DNA from: Jimgerdemannia flammicorona
Taxonomy: Eukaryota > Mucoromycota > Endogonomycetes > Endogonales > Endogonaceae
Direction of reading: 5' to 3'
Length of the DNA: 31,370 nt
NCBI GenBank assembly: GCA_003990745.1
Contig: RBNI01000432.1
Coordinates: 1-31,370, forward strand
Positions 8,341 to 18,004 of this stretch are shown one piece after another (within the stretch, counting starts at the first letter, position 1; each line of letters begins with the position of its first letter). A model generated the notes under the pieces. It was not told the origin of the DNA, did not search any database, and saw only the letters and a program-made list of their open reading frames with translations. Made by a program: the position numbers and the translations under genes.

Positions 8341-9720
8341 TAAATTATATTCTAATATTGTTTCTTTCTCTATAATATGATAAACTATCCTTATCTTTAT
8401 TATATCAAATTGCTCATAATTATTATGAGATTATCTATATTTATAACTTCTTTATACGAGGGTCTAATATTTAATTATAGTCTTTGATATATGGTCACAT
8501 TCTCTTTGAAATGTAAAAAATATGTAACCTTTGCAACTTTAATAAAATTTGCCTCTCTTTTACTATAAAGATTATAAGCTCTGGCTAGTAGCAGAAAAAC
8601 ACCTTTAAAAACATATTGTAATAAAACTATATACTGATAGAATTAATATATTACAGATAATTAAGGCCCTAAGTTCTAAGTTCTTGTGAGAAAGTGCTAA
8701 GTTTCAATTGCCTATTGCAGTAGTATGTTTAAGTATTACTTTCAGATTCTTATACTGGTAGTGGTACTATACTTGTATTCCAAGTTGATCAGGCTTAGAA
8801 TTATTAATAAGTTAGATCTGAGAGTTCTTGATAAGAATACTGCTTTTATTTTTATATTTAGAAAAAATAGAGCTAAGGTTACAATATACTTAGTATAGAG
8901 GATATTTATATAGATTCAAAGCTATAACTAAATATAGTATATTGAATAGATCTATATATAGTTATACTCTATATATAGGATTCATAACTACTTATTGGAA
9001 ATTCTAGTAACTTATTAGTGATATTTATAATTACTTATTGAAAAATTTATTAGAATTTCTATTAGAATTTCCAGTAACTTATTAATATATAATAAACTAT
9101 TATATTTTTCTCTTTTTTATCAGAACTTACTTATTAAGATCAGTACTGAATTATAAGTACTTGTCAAACTAGAGAACTGAGTACTAGACTACTTAGTAGA
9201 TAATATTGCTCTAGTATTTATCAGTCAGATTAATAATATTCCCAGAAGATACTTTATAGAGATAGTTAAGAACTTGGAACTGAGTATAGAAAAGGATATA
9301 TAACCTTTTTATAATAATGTAAGTATAGTTATCAATAAATAGATATGACAGTTGCTTGACTTTACTAAGTAGTAGATAAGTTATCCAATTTTATAATATT
9401 TCTTCAATTTTTATTAGTAGTAAAAGACTTGGAAATATTAGATTCTTCTAAGGTATTGTTGGGCTTTATTTGGATCAGAGTTTCTAGAAATTCATATATT
9501 GATAGAAAGTAGTTTTATAGAGATCTATTGCTGTTTAATAGCTATAAAAATAGCTATAGTGATCTTATTCTTAATCTGTTTTCAGTATTACTAGTTATTC
9601 ATATTGTAGTAAGTTATTTTATAAATATCTTGGGATATTTATACTTTACTTTGTCAGAAATATGAAAATTCTATTGGAATTTCCATTATATCAGATATCT
9701 ATATCAGACTATTGTCTCTT

Positions 9721-11420
9721 TTGTATTTAGTAAAAAATTATCTTCTTTTTTCCAAATAGTATTATATTTAGGATAACTTTTCCATTTTATGAGATAGTAT
9801 TAGGTAGGCTTAGTAACTTATCCAAATTGTCAGTTTTTATAATCTAAAATATAATCAACTTTATATTTTAGTTCTTAATTAATAATAATCAGATCTAAGA
9901 GTAGTACTGTTCTTTCTTTAAAGGTGTTTTTGATATATAGTTAGAGTTGGAATATGTGAAATACTGAGTAAATTTTTTCTAGAGTTGCTGAGAGATTCAA
10001 CTTATATATAACAGAACTATACTTTTCTAAAATCTTAAATAGTCCAATATAGAGTTCTGAGTTTCTTCTTTAATTCTATATTATCTAGAATCAGATACTA
10101 TATACTGAGTAATACTTATTTATCTTTTTTATAGGTGACTTCTCTTCTATTTTTATTAGTATATACTACTTATACTTTGTACTTTTATAAGAATACTCTA
10201 TATTTACTGGATATTACTTTATATAATATTAGTAATTTCTTATATAACTAGTACTGTAGCTCATATAACAGTTATGGGAGTTTGAAGATATTATCTATAG
10301 TTCAGATAGAATGGAGTTATTTTCATACTTATACTTATGCTATTATTATATATAAATTTGGCTAGGATTAGTTTTTTATCTTAATTATTCTGCTTATAAT
10401 CATAGTAGATACTAAATATCTATTTTAGAGTTTGATTAGTTTGTGGTTATTATAATGAAATAAGTCTTCTTTTCTTTATTTTTGATAGTTAGATAATAAA
10501 GTCTATTCTAATATAGTCCCAATTTTAGATAGGAATTGATAGTAGCTATAATATTCTAGTTAAAGCTTAGTGCTAGGTTTATATCTTTGACAAATATTAC
10601 AGGATATAATATAGTTCTTAATGTTGGCTGTCATTTTATATCAAAAGAAATCTCAGATAATATGTTGGTTTGTCTTATTAAATTCTATATAACTGACTAT
10701 ATATATATCATATAATTCTTATAGAATTTGCAGATTGATAAGAGTATCAAAAATCCAAATCCTTATATTGTCAAGGTATATATATCTATTTTGAACAGAA
10801 ACATTCTTATATATCTTCATAATATTACTTCCTTCTTTGAGAATTTATTTAACAATTTCTTATATATTAATATTCTTAATATACTTCTTCTTAACTTCTT
10901 CAAATAGACTAATAGTAATTACTAATTACTATAAAGTCATTCTTCTGAACACTTTGGAAAAGTACATCAGCTATATTATTTTTGATACTAGTAATATACT
11001 TGATTTTAACATTAAAGAATATAAGAATCTATATCTATCAAGTCTGTCTTTTAGTAAGAATTAATTATATCTAAATATATTACAGAGCTTAATAGTCTAT
11101 CTATAAGGTAAATTTCTTACTAAGGAGGAAATATCTCTATAATTACAGAGATTAAATAATAGTGAGAAGTTTCTAGTCTTATATTATATAGTTCTTTTTA
11201 TACTCATTTAACTTTTGGGATAGATATAATTATGACTGAGTATTCATGCTAGATAAGTACAGCTCTAATGGTAATATTAGAGGTATCTGTGATGACAGTG
11301 AAGAGTTCTGTAGAGTTAGGACTGACCGGGATTAGTATATTAGTTAGTATTCTCTTAAGAGTATTCATTGCTATAGTATATTCTTCTGTCTATTCTTGGG
11401 GAAACTTGAAGTTGTAGTTA
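9721..11420 (-). mobile_element. Decayed Ty3/gypsy chromovirus, 3' half of pol
   Basis: Read on the minus strand, from high to low coordinates, the traces appear in the correct order. They are the RT C-terminus and RNase H start (11400-11260; a LKRILTN segment, then TVITDTSN matching the 'vtTDAS' RNase H motif), the RNase H end (about 11016-10983; YITSIKNNIADVL, as in 'yrpGkeNvaDaLSR'), and the integrase zinc finger (about 10604-10567; CNICQRYKPSTK). Next come the integrase C-terminal region (about 10362-10298; KFIYNNSISISMKITPFYL) and a chromodomain (9860-9721; YYLIKWKSYP then W and ED). Stops are frequent and frames shift. The 5' part (gag, protease, RT palm) is not found, and LTRs were not identified. 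Chromodomain chromoviruses are known to target heterochromatin. Confidence 0.75.
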
Positions 11421-11849
11421 GTAGGGTATATTAATAATGAGTAGCTTACTATTAGGTGGGTTTTGATAGTATAAGTGAGATTGGCTGGACATTGGCTATA
11501 TATATTTGAAGATAGAAGATAAATGAGATTAGAGAAGCAAATAGTAAAGTGAGAGAAATTGGTGGTAGATATTATGTCTGGCTGATAAAGGGGGTGGGGC
11601 CCCCAGAATAGTTGTTATTACTACCTAGTGGAGGATATCTGTGAGAAAAGTAGTAGGAGAGTTGCAGTTATTAATAATCAGATAATATTCTAATATAAAG
11701 AGGTATGTAGAGGGGAGGAGGTTCTCAGAGAGATTAGGTAGAGAATTAAGATATTATATATTACATTGATATAGATTGATTTGGTAATAAATGCAGAAGT
11801 CCAAGAGACTATATGTATATATATATATATATTTAAACCTAGTTTATGC

Positions 11850-11960
11850 AAATCTTACTTTAATCCTACTTATAAATCTTACTTAAATCTTATTGCAAAT
11901 CTTGCTGCAAATCTTGCTCAAATGTCACTATAAATTTTATTTAAATATCATTACAAATCT
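11850..11960 (+). repeat. Degenerate ~11-13 bp repeat (CAAATCTTACT)
   Basis: About eight imperfect copies of [G/A]CAAATCTTGCT or TAAATCTTACTT lie in tandem with variable spacing. Confidence 0.6.
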
Positions 11961-12129
11961 TACTTAATCAAAGCTTATGTAGAATATACTAAATCATATA
12001 GTATATAATAAATCTTTAAAGTATATTTACTGTTTATAGTTATATAATGGGTACTAGTTCACTACTTATGCATATTTATTCATCTATCCTCTATCTATCT
12101 TTAGACAATAAAATCAATAATGAGAGAGT

Positions 12130-12440
12130 ATACACTTACTACTATCAATCAATCTTTGGCTATTACACCTTATACTGCCACCTTACTACTCTCTATCTCA
12201 CTATCCTCCAGCTTACTAACTTCTGTTTTAGGCCCCACAGTTCCTGGCTTCTCTCACTATTCACCATCTCTAACTTCCTGTCCTTCAGTTCACTACTCTC
12301 CAGCTCACTTACTACTTTCAACTCTCTGCCCTCAGTTTACTACCTCTAGCTCATTCTCCACTCTCTAGATCACTACTCTCTAGTTTATCTTATTACTTTC
12401 TAGCCACTTTTTAGCTCTTAGTCTCTCACTTAAGCTCTCA
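12130..12440 (+). repeat. Polypyrimidine-rich degenerate repeat
   Basis: The plus strand is strongly C/T-rich, with recurring CTCACTACTCTC, CCAGCTCACTT and CTCTCTAG words, unlike the surrounding A/T sequence. It is probably a degenerate satellite. The two overlapping open frames are by-products of its composition. Confidence 0.55.
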
Positions 12441-12653
12441 GTCCCCACTATCATCAAATATTTTTCAAAATATCTAAAGATCAAGAACTAAATTTAAGAG
12501 AAATTTCTGAATTATTAAATAATATATTGGATATCTCCACTAATTCATTATTACTAATAAGTATGAGAAAAAAAAATAAAAAAAAACTAGATAATAGCTG
12601 AGTATAGAATCATATTATATGTAAAGATAGTTTTATATATTATACTAATGATT

Positions 12654-12740
12654 ACAGTTATAAGAGTAATTAGTCATAAGGGTAATTAGTCATAAGAGTA
12701 GTCAGTTATTAATTATAAAAGTAATCAGTTATAAGCAGTT
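12654..12740 (+). repeat. 16-bp tandem repeat (AGTCATAAGGGTAATT)
   Basis: Four to five imperfect copies of AG(T/C)(C/T)ATAAG(A/G)GTAATT occur in tandem within the AT-rich block. Confidence 0.75.
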
Positions 12741-12989
12741 GAGGTTCTAATATAGTCTCATATATCTCTATTTAAATAGAATTTATAAAGTAAGCTTATT
12801 AGTTATGACTATTATATAACTTGAAGTTATATATTGAAGAATAGTAATATTAATAATCTTAAATAATATTTCTGAAAATATTATAATACTATACTCTTAT
12901 CTCTCTAGTATACTAATAATCTTTACTGATCTAAGAAAGATGATATTGTGAGTATAGATAGAATGAAATTTGAGAAGTACTTAGAAGAT

Positions 12990-14110
12990 TATTAGAAAAA
13001 TAATTTATATAAATAAAAACATATTAGTAAGACTTTAAGTGATGAAAATTTCTGTCAGTTAATCATCAATCTCATTGTTACTAGATATCAGCTATTCTCT
13101 ACTATTGAAAACTCTGGCTTTAAGTATCTTTTTTATATATTATACTCTAATCTGGCTCTTCTATTAGCTGATATACTTTTATGAGTTATTTAAAAGAAAT
13201 TCAAATTATTGTAAAAGTAAAGCTAATAGGGCTCAAATTGAAGGTATCACTTATATTTAATTATTGGATATCAGATATTAATATTAAGGTCTTTCTTAGA
13301 ATAATAGTCTATTAAATTAACAGTAATTAGAGAATACATAATATTATCTTAGACTTTGTAAATATCAATGAAATAACACACATAGGTGTCAATCTTATAA
13401 AGAGCTTAAAGCTGATAATAGATAATTTATTACCTAGTAATAATCAAATTATTACTATTATATGTAATAATACTAGTAATAATAATACTTTATTTAAAAA
13501 TATCTATTATCTACTTATTTATATATACTGTTTTCAGATATATTGAATCTCATCATTTATGATACTTTTGGTTCTCTTAATAAGTCTATTAAAAAGCTAT
13601 AAGAGTTATAAATAAGATTAAAAATTTAGTATAATAATAAGTATAACTGGTAAAAGTTTATAAATTCTCTAAAATTCTCATTTTGAAGCCTTTCTTAAAT
13701 ATTATAATAAGATGGAGTTCTATATATAAAATGTTAGCACATGCTTTAAAGATTTATAAGATAAGATTTTAAACCTATTTATATAAATTTCAGAATATAA
13801 TTCAGAAGAATTTTAATATTAAATAAATTAATATTATATCTAAATAGAGTTTAGATACTATATTATATACTATAGATAAGTAACTAAGTAATATATCTGA
13901 AGATATATAGCAATAATTTGAATTGATTTGCTGATTTTTCAAGCCTTTTACCAAAATAATAACTATAATATCAGCTTTAAAGTATTCTACAATAATAACT
14001 GTTATCTTACTATTTAATTAACTATATAATCACTTTGAAGATATTATTGATATATATCAAACTAGTGAACATTTTAATCAGATATATATAATTTTGAAAG
14101 TAATTTTATT
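12990..14110 (+). mobile_element. Decayed hAT-family DNA transposase
   Basis: Plus-strand frames, with stops, preserve the order of a fungal hAT transposase. FCQLIINLIVTRYQLFSTIE (about 13049-13108) matches 'l..wiv.d.qpFs.vE'. A segment near 13240-13300 reads ISDINIKVFL, matching 'DiWTS......flgit'. NIILDFVNINEITHIGVNLI (about 13338-13397) matches the 'h..G.ni' region before the catalytic Asp. ICNNTSNNNTL (about 13460-13495) matches 'tDNAsNN'. KMLAHALKIYK (about 13727-13760) matches 'RWnSty.ML'. FFKPFTKIITIISALKYST (about 13935-13995) matches 'fL.pF...T..lS'. The BED finger, the dimerisation domain and the terminal inverted repeats were not recognised. Catalytic motifs are damaged (DN is now NN), so it is inactive. 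Confidence 0.7.
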
Positions 14111-14508
14111 TATAAATTTAGGAATTAATTTAGTAAGTAATTAGAAAGTAATATATATATTTTAATTTATTTTTTATTTTTTTATAGATAATACTTACTA
14201 CTACTAAAAATATATATACAAATCTTCTAAAGTATTACTACAAGATAATACCATTATACAGTATCTGAGAAAAGAAGTATAAGTCTATTAATGCTATCAT
14301 TATACTCTCAATATCTCATAATGCTAATAATTTTATATGAGAAAAAATAGAATATCAATATAGATAATGAGCTTAAATAGTGGGTGGTATTGTTATATTT
14401 TTTTATTAGCTTAGTTGATTTTCACTCATATTTCTCTGTTTTAGTTATTTGTTAGAGAATTCAGCTAATCTTCATATAGATATACTAGATTGATAGTAGT
14501 GAAATTAG
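14111..14508. other. AT-rich flank left of the YR retrotransposon
   Basis: It may hold the remainder of the hAT element, but I could not match the hAT dimerisation domain in any frame. It ends in TTAG immediately before the retrotransposon. Confidence 0.4.
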
Positions 14509-14649
14509 CAAAGTGTCCCACGCATGAGGAGGCTAACGTGAGATGAATAGTGTTCTATATAAAATGAATCTAATGTGGGACATGGGTTTGGCTCAAAGGA
14601 AGCATACGCTTCCGAAGGCCCGCCAATCGCATTCGTATGCAAAGAGGCC
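14509..14649 (-). repeat. Split direct repeat A1 (element 3' terminus)
   Basis: 141 nt, matching A2 (15017-15157) except at four transitions. It begins CAAAGTGTCCC at the element edge. Confidence 0.93.
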
Positions 14650-14690
14650 GGGCGCACATTTATTGTTCCAAAGGGGGATGGATGGGAGGG

Positions 14691-15016
14691 GTGCGTGAAA
14701 TCGATTGATACGAATTACTAACGACGATCGCTAGAGTATGTTGAGAGAAATGTGTGGCTGCTGCCTAACTCTTGGGTATGCGGTTGGAGCTCGGGCTAGC
14801 TAAGGTAGGGTGCAGAAAGCAATTGAAACTGACTAAGCTAAGATGGTGGATTGCATGATTATGTTGCATGAATGTTTAAGCACATGATAGGGTGCAGGAA
14901 GCGATTGAAACTGACTAATCTAAGATGGTAGTTGCATTGCACGATGAATGTTAGACACACAAGTGTTAAGCGCAATGGCCACTTTGCTGCATTTTGAACT
15001 ACGTTCACAACTATAT
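14691..15016 (-). repeat. Split direct repeat B1 (internal)
   Basis: 326 nt, matching B2 (19144-19469) except at 13 transitions, with no indels. It contains an internal near-duplicate of about 48 bp starting at 14806 and 14888. It is joined directly to A2. Confidence 0.93.
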
Positions 15017-15157
15017 CAAAGTGTCCCGCGCATGAGGAGGCTAACGTGAGATGAATAGTGTTCTATATAAAATGAATCTAATGTGGGACATGGGTTTGAC
15101 TCAAAGGAAGCATACGCTTCCGAAGGCCCGCCAATCGCATTCGTATGTGAAGAGGCC
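15017..15157 (-). repeat. Split direct repeat A2 (internal)
   Basis: 141-nt partner of A1, directly abutting B1. Its inner end overlaps nothing essential; the recombinase ORF stops at 15192, 35 nt away. Confidence 0.93.
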
Positions 15158-15191
15158 AAAGAACCGCGGGCCTGGGAAGTGGGCAAGGCTC

Positions 15192-16178
15192 CTAAATGTA
15201 ATGCTGGTGCCGCTGACCGCTTGTGGGCACCTTTTGGCCACCACCCGCCAAACCCATGGCCCGCTGGTAGTCGAGTAGAGGAAGTGCGGCCAAGGTGACT
15301 GTCGTCTGAGGTAGAATCTGGTCGAGTTGCCGGATGTAACGCAGAAAGGCCGTAGACTTCCACCGACCAGCCAGTTGAATGATGTAATCCGGATATCCCG
15401 CCGATGCAAGAAGAGTAGCGCCACTGATGCGGAAGGAATGACTATGAATTCCAGTGGCTAGTGGAGTGTCTCTTAAAGGGGCCCGAATGGCCTCGATGAA
15501 TGTTGAGCGAGAGAGGGGTTGAGTGGGACTGAAGGAGAAGACGGGGTCCTCGGGATGGGCAGGGCAGAGGTGGATCATATTGTCAATCGCAGAACAGGGG
15601 CAATCAAAGGCACCTGAAAACCCCAGAAATACATCGCCTGAGGTACCAGTTTTGGTGCGAGGGAGGTGTAGAGACCAAAAGGGCCGGGAAAGTATAGGGT
15701 CCCAGTGCCGTCGAAGGTGGCGCCTGCATGCCTGCCAGTGTGAGTCGAATGGTAGGTGGTCAGGAGATATCAGCTCGCCGATTCGCATGAGGCCATAAAA
15801 GGCTGTACACGTGGCCGCCCATATGGTGGCGCCATGAGGTGTAGTAAGGGGGAGAGCAGCATGAATAAGCTGCAAGTGTTGGCAAGTAATAGGAAGGCGT
15901 TCCAGTGAGTGTGAGGGGGGTGGGTGGCGCTGAATAGATTTCAATACCATGTCGAACAGGGGTAAGGATGTGCGGTGGAGAGGGGGGCCTCGCCAGTGGG
16001 CCAGTTGATGAGCGGCGATGTCGTAGAAATAGTTCTTGATGGTGGTATATGGCTTTTGATCGTTGGCCAGCCATAGGGCCCAGTAGCTGAGGAGGTTGTC
16101 GTGAAGAGGAAAGGCAGTGGTATCATCGATGCCATAGCAGCCTAGGAAGCGGTAGAAGGAGTTGGTGCCAGGTCGAAG
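15192..16178 (-). CDS. Tyrosine recombinase (integrase) of the YR retrotransposon
   Basis: The first ATG of this frame (15950) is too late. Protein-like sequence runs upstream in the same frame through YTTIKNYFYDIAAHQLAHW, the SAM-like core-binding domain, to at least 16178, overlapping the RT end in the -1 frame. The frame stays open further upstream, so expression as an RT fusion by frameshifting or by reinitiation is possible. The catalytic domain is complete: Arg I in FYGLMRIGELISP, the box II HSFRISGATLLASAGY (His-x-x-Arg), AGRWKS (Trp), and the nucleophile Tyr in FLRYIR about 35 residues after that His. A Lys in RTKTG could serve the beta-hairpin position. The enzyme should integrate a circular DNA copy. 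The stop at 15192 is 35 nt from repeat A2. The box I start given here is approximate. Confidence 0.88.
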   Translation of the reverse strand, partial: LRPGTNSFYRFLGCYGIDDTTAFPLHDNLLSYWALWLANDQKPYTTIKNYFYDIAAHQLAHWRGPPLHRTSLPLFDMVLKSIQRHPPPSHSLERLPITCQHLQLIHAALPLTTPHGATIWAATCTAFYGLMRIGELISPDHLPFDSHWQACRRHLRRHWDPILSRPFWSLHLPRTKTGTSGDVFLGFSGAFDCPCSAIDNMIHLCPAHPEDPVFSFSPTQPLSRSTFIEAIRAPLRDTPLATGIHSHSFRISGATLLASAGYPDYIIQLAGRWKSTAFLRYIRQLDQILPQTTVTLAALPLLDYQRAMGLAGGGQKVPTSGQRHQHYI

Positions 16179-18004
16179 GGCACCAGTGCGGGTGTGAGAG
16201 TGTTGGTAGAGACAGGACTCGAGTCGATGGCGAAGCCAAAGGGAGATATTATGGTTGTAGGAAGCAGTTCCTGGGGATGGGAGGGGAGATAGATAAGATG
16301 AGATAGGGAGTCGGCGGGGTTAGATGAGGAAGGAATATACCGAGCTTGGATGTCAAACCCTCTGTTGAGACGTAAGAGGGTAATGCATTGTAAAAGATCA
16401 TTGACGAGAGGGTGGTGCCGTGCCCGACCACTGGTTAGCGATTCAACACAGGGTTGGCTATTGCACCATAAGATGATATGCTGACGATGAAAGGAGGAAC
16501 CCCACAATGCAAGCGAAACCCAGATGGCGAACATTTCCTTCCAGAAAATGTCATATCCCTTCTGGTTGCTGAATGAAGAGGCCCACCGAATGCTCCACCA
16601 GCATTGGCCCAGAAGGCCGCTGGCACCAATTGTTCTGGATGCGTCTGTGAATAGACCACAATCCTGCCAATCAGAGTGGAAAAGCAGGCGATGACCTGTC
16701 CATGAGCATAAGATGTCCTGCCACCATTGAAGGTCAGTGGCCAGGCGAGAAGATAGATGATGCCACCCAGCATAGGGTGGTTTCCATGCGGAGATGAAAT
16801 GAATGATGGAATCACAGAATACTTTCCCATCTGGAAGGACTTGGACAACATGCATGAGATGACCCAGTAGTGACTGAGCATCGTGGTAAGACCGAGGATG
16901 TGGCCGACGAGCCTGATGAGGTATTACGAGCCAGTCTGCGAGCAGAGAGAGGATGCGTGTACGTTTTTCGAGTGGGAGGCTGATTGTCATGTTGGGGGCA
17001 TCGAGGAAAAAGCCCACGTACTCGATAGTTGGTGTGGGAGGTATATCCTTGGCTGCTTTGAGGGGAAGACCAAAGCGAGCAGCGACCGAGTGAAACTGCA
17101 AGTATGTAGACTGAGCGGTAGAGGGTGATGTGACATAGATAAAGTCATCCACGAAGTGGCCCAAATTGGGAAGGTTATACTGCTGAATGCAAATCCACGT
17201 GAACAAATCCATCAGAGATGTGAATATGAATGGTGCCGAGCGAAGGCCGAATGGAAGGAACATGTCAAGGAAGAAAAGGCCAAGCCAGCAGATGCCTTGC
17301 ATAGCCCAGTCAGACCGGTGGACGGGGATCGTGCGAAAGGCTTCAGCAACATCTGCCTTCCAAAATAGAGCTGTGGCACCAAGTGCGAGGAGTAGCTGGA
17401 GGATGGACTGGATCGACTGGTACTGAATTGAAAACTCCTCTGGGTTGATGCCATCATTTACAGAGGCTCCCTCCGGGAAGGACAGGTGTTGAATGGTGTG
17501 AAGTTTGGTAGAGTTCTTTTTTGGGACAACTCCTAGGGGAGCATTGCGAAAGGGACGAAACTCAGTTGGTAATGCAGAGGGAGATGAAAAGGGTCCTAAG
17601 TAGCGACTGGCTTGAAGTTTGGCAAGAATGTTGGCAGAAAGGATGTCGCGATGTTGGTAAGCTGATGCCAGATTGTCAGATAAGTAGTCGATACGAAGCT
17701 CAGGATGGGAGTGATTGCCGTGAAGGTAACCCTGATGTAGGCCTGTTAAGTGGTACTGAACGAGAAGTTGGTCTGGATGGGTGTGAAGTGCTCGTTGCCA
17801 CTCCCCAAGGCGGTATGGATACGCTGGGGGGTCAGATGGGGGTGGGGTCACGAGATTAGCCGTGGCGAATAGAGCACTCTGTGCCTGGGTGAGAGCCATA
17901 GCAGAACAAGCAGACATGGGGGCGGCCACAATTGCTGCGGCAGCCGGAGCCATTGTAGTTGCGACAGATAGAACTGGCTGCACTGTCCGAGGAGAGAGTA
18001 TCAT
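16142..18004 (-). CDS. Reverse transcriptase-RNase H of the YR retrotransposon
   Basis: A 620-codon uninterrupted frame. After an Ala-rich N-terminus the RT core shows the fingers motif APLGVVPKKN then HTIQHLSFPEG (about residues 155-183), palm motif A ALFWKADVAEAFRTIPV (about 213-229), LPFGLRSAPFIFTSLMDLF (motif B, about 253) and FVDDFIYV (motif C, with both Asp; F replaces the usual Y). RNase H follows: LFTDASRTIGASG, then WKEMFAIW, then LWCNSQPCVESL, and finally NPADSLSHL. The third acidic residue is Asn (AAT) where Asp is expected; a G-to-A change at a CpG (GCGAT to GCAAT) would explain it. The ATG at 18004 lies inside gag (+1 relative to it), and the stop at 16142 lies inside the recombinase frame. 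Enzymatic competence of the RT looks intact; RNase H is doubtful. Confidence 0.9.
   Translation of the reverse strand: MILSPRTVQPVLSVATTMAPAAAAIVAAPMSACSAMALTQAQSALFATANLVTPPPSDPPAYPYRLGEWQRALHTHPDQLLVQYHLTGLHQGYLHGNHSHPELRIDYLSDNLASAYQHRDILSANILAKLQASRYLGPFSSPSALPTEFRPFRNAPLGVVPKKNSTKLHTIQHLSFPEGASVNDGINPEEFSIQYQSIQSILQLLLALGATALFWKADVAEAFRTIPVHRSDWAMQGICWLGLFFLDMFLPFGLRSAPFIFTSLMDLFTWICIQQYNLPNLGHFVDDFIYVTSPSTAQSTYLQFHSVAARFGLPLKAAKDIPPTPTIEYVGFFLDAPNMTISLPLEKRTRILSLLADWLVIPHQARRPHPRSYHDAQSLLGHLMHVVQVLPDGKVFCDSIIHFISAWKPPYAGWHHLSSRLATDLQWWQDILCSWTGHRLLFHSDWQDCGLFTDASRTIGASGLLGQCWWSIRWASSFSNQKGYDIFWKEMFAIWVSLALWGSSFHRQHIILWCNSQPCVESLTSGRARHHPLVNDLLQCITLLRLNRGFDIQARYIPSSSNPADSLSHLIYLPSHPQELLPTTIISPFGFAIDSSPVSTNTLTPALVPFDLAPTPSTAS

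Larger units (their letters stand above)
11421..12989. other. AT-rich stretch with simple repeats, no gene
   Basis: It holds a G/C run (GGGGGTGGGGCCCCC, about 11590-11604), a (TA)n run near 11816-11832, a degenerate CAAATCTTACT repeat (11850-11960), a polypyrimidine block (12130-12440) and a 16-bp tandem repeat (12654-12740). No protein trace was recognised except short frames in the pyrimidine block, which are low-complexity Ser/Leu/Thr. Confidence 0.5.
8341..14508. other. AT-rich, CpG-depleted block of decayed transposons
   Basis: The block is dominated by TA, with stops in every frame. By eye I find only about two CpGs in 6.2 kb (near 8457 and 11328), while CAG and CTG are still common. 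Recognisable protein traces (gypsy, hAT) show that it derives from transposons mutated by C-to-T change on both strands, as in RIP or deamination of methylated cytosine. From 8341 to about 9720 I see no protein trace; repeated TTAGAATTTC/ATTGGAATTTCC motifs at 8990-9090 and 9660-9700 may belong to the gypsy 3' end or LTR. Confidence 0.75.

Noticed and set aside
15016..15363. Minus-strand frames of 107-115 codons at the element's 3' end
   Set aside because: They overlap the recombinase C-terminus and repeat A2 in other frames and have no motif.
15941..16135. Separate small ORF between RT and recombinase
   Set aside because: It merely continues the RT frame after its stop; the recombinase core-binding domain is read from the overlapping frame.
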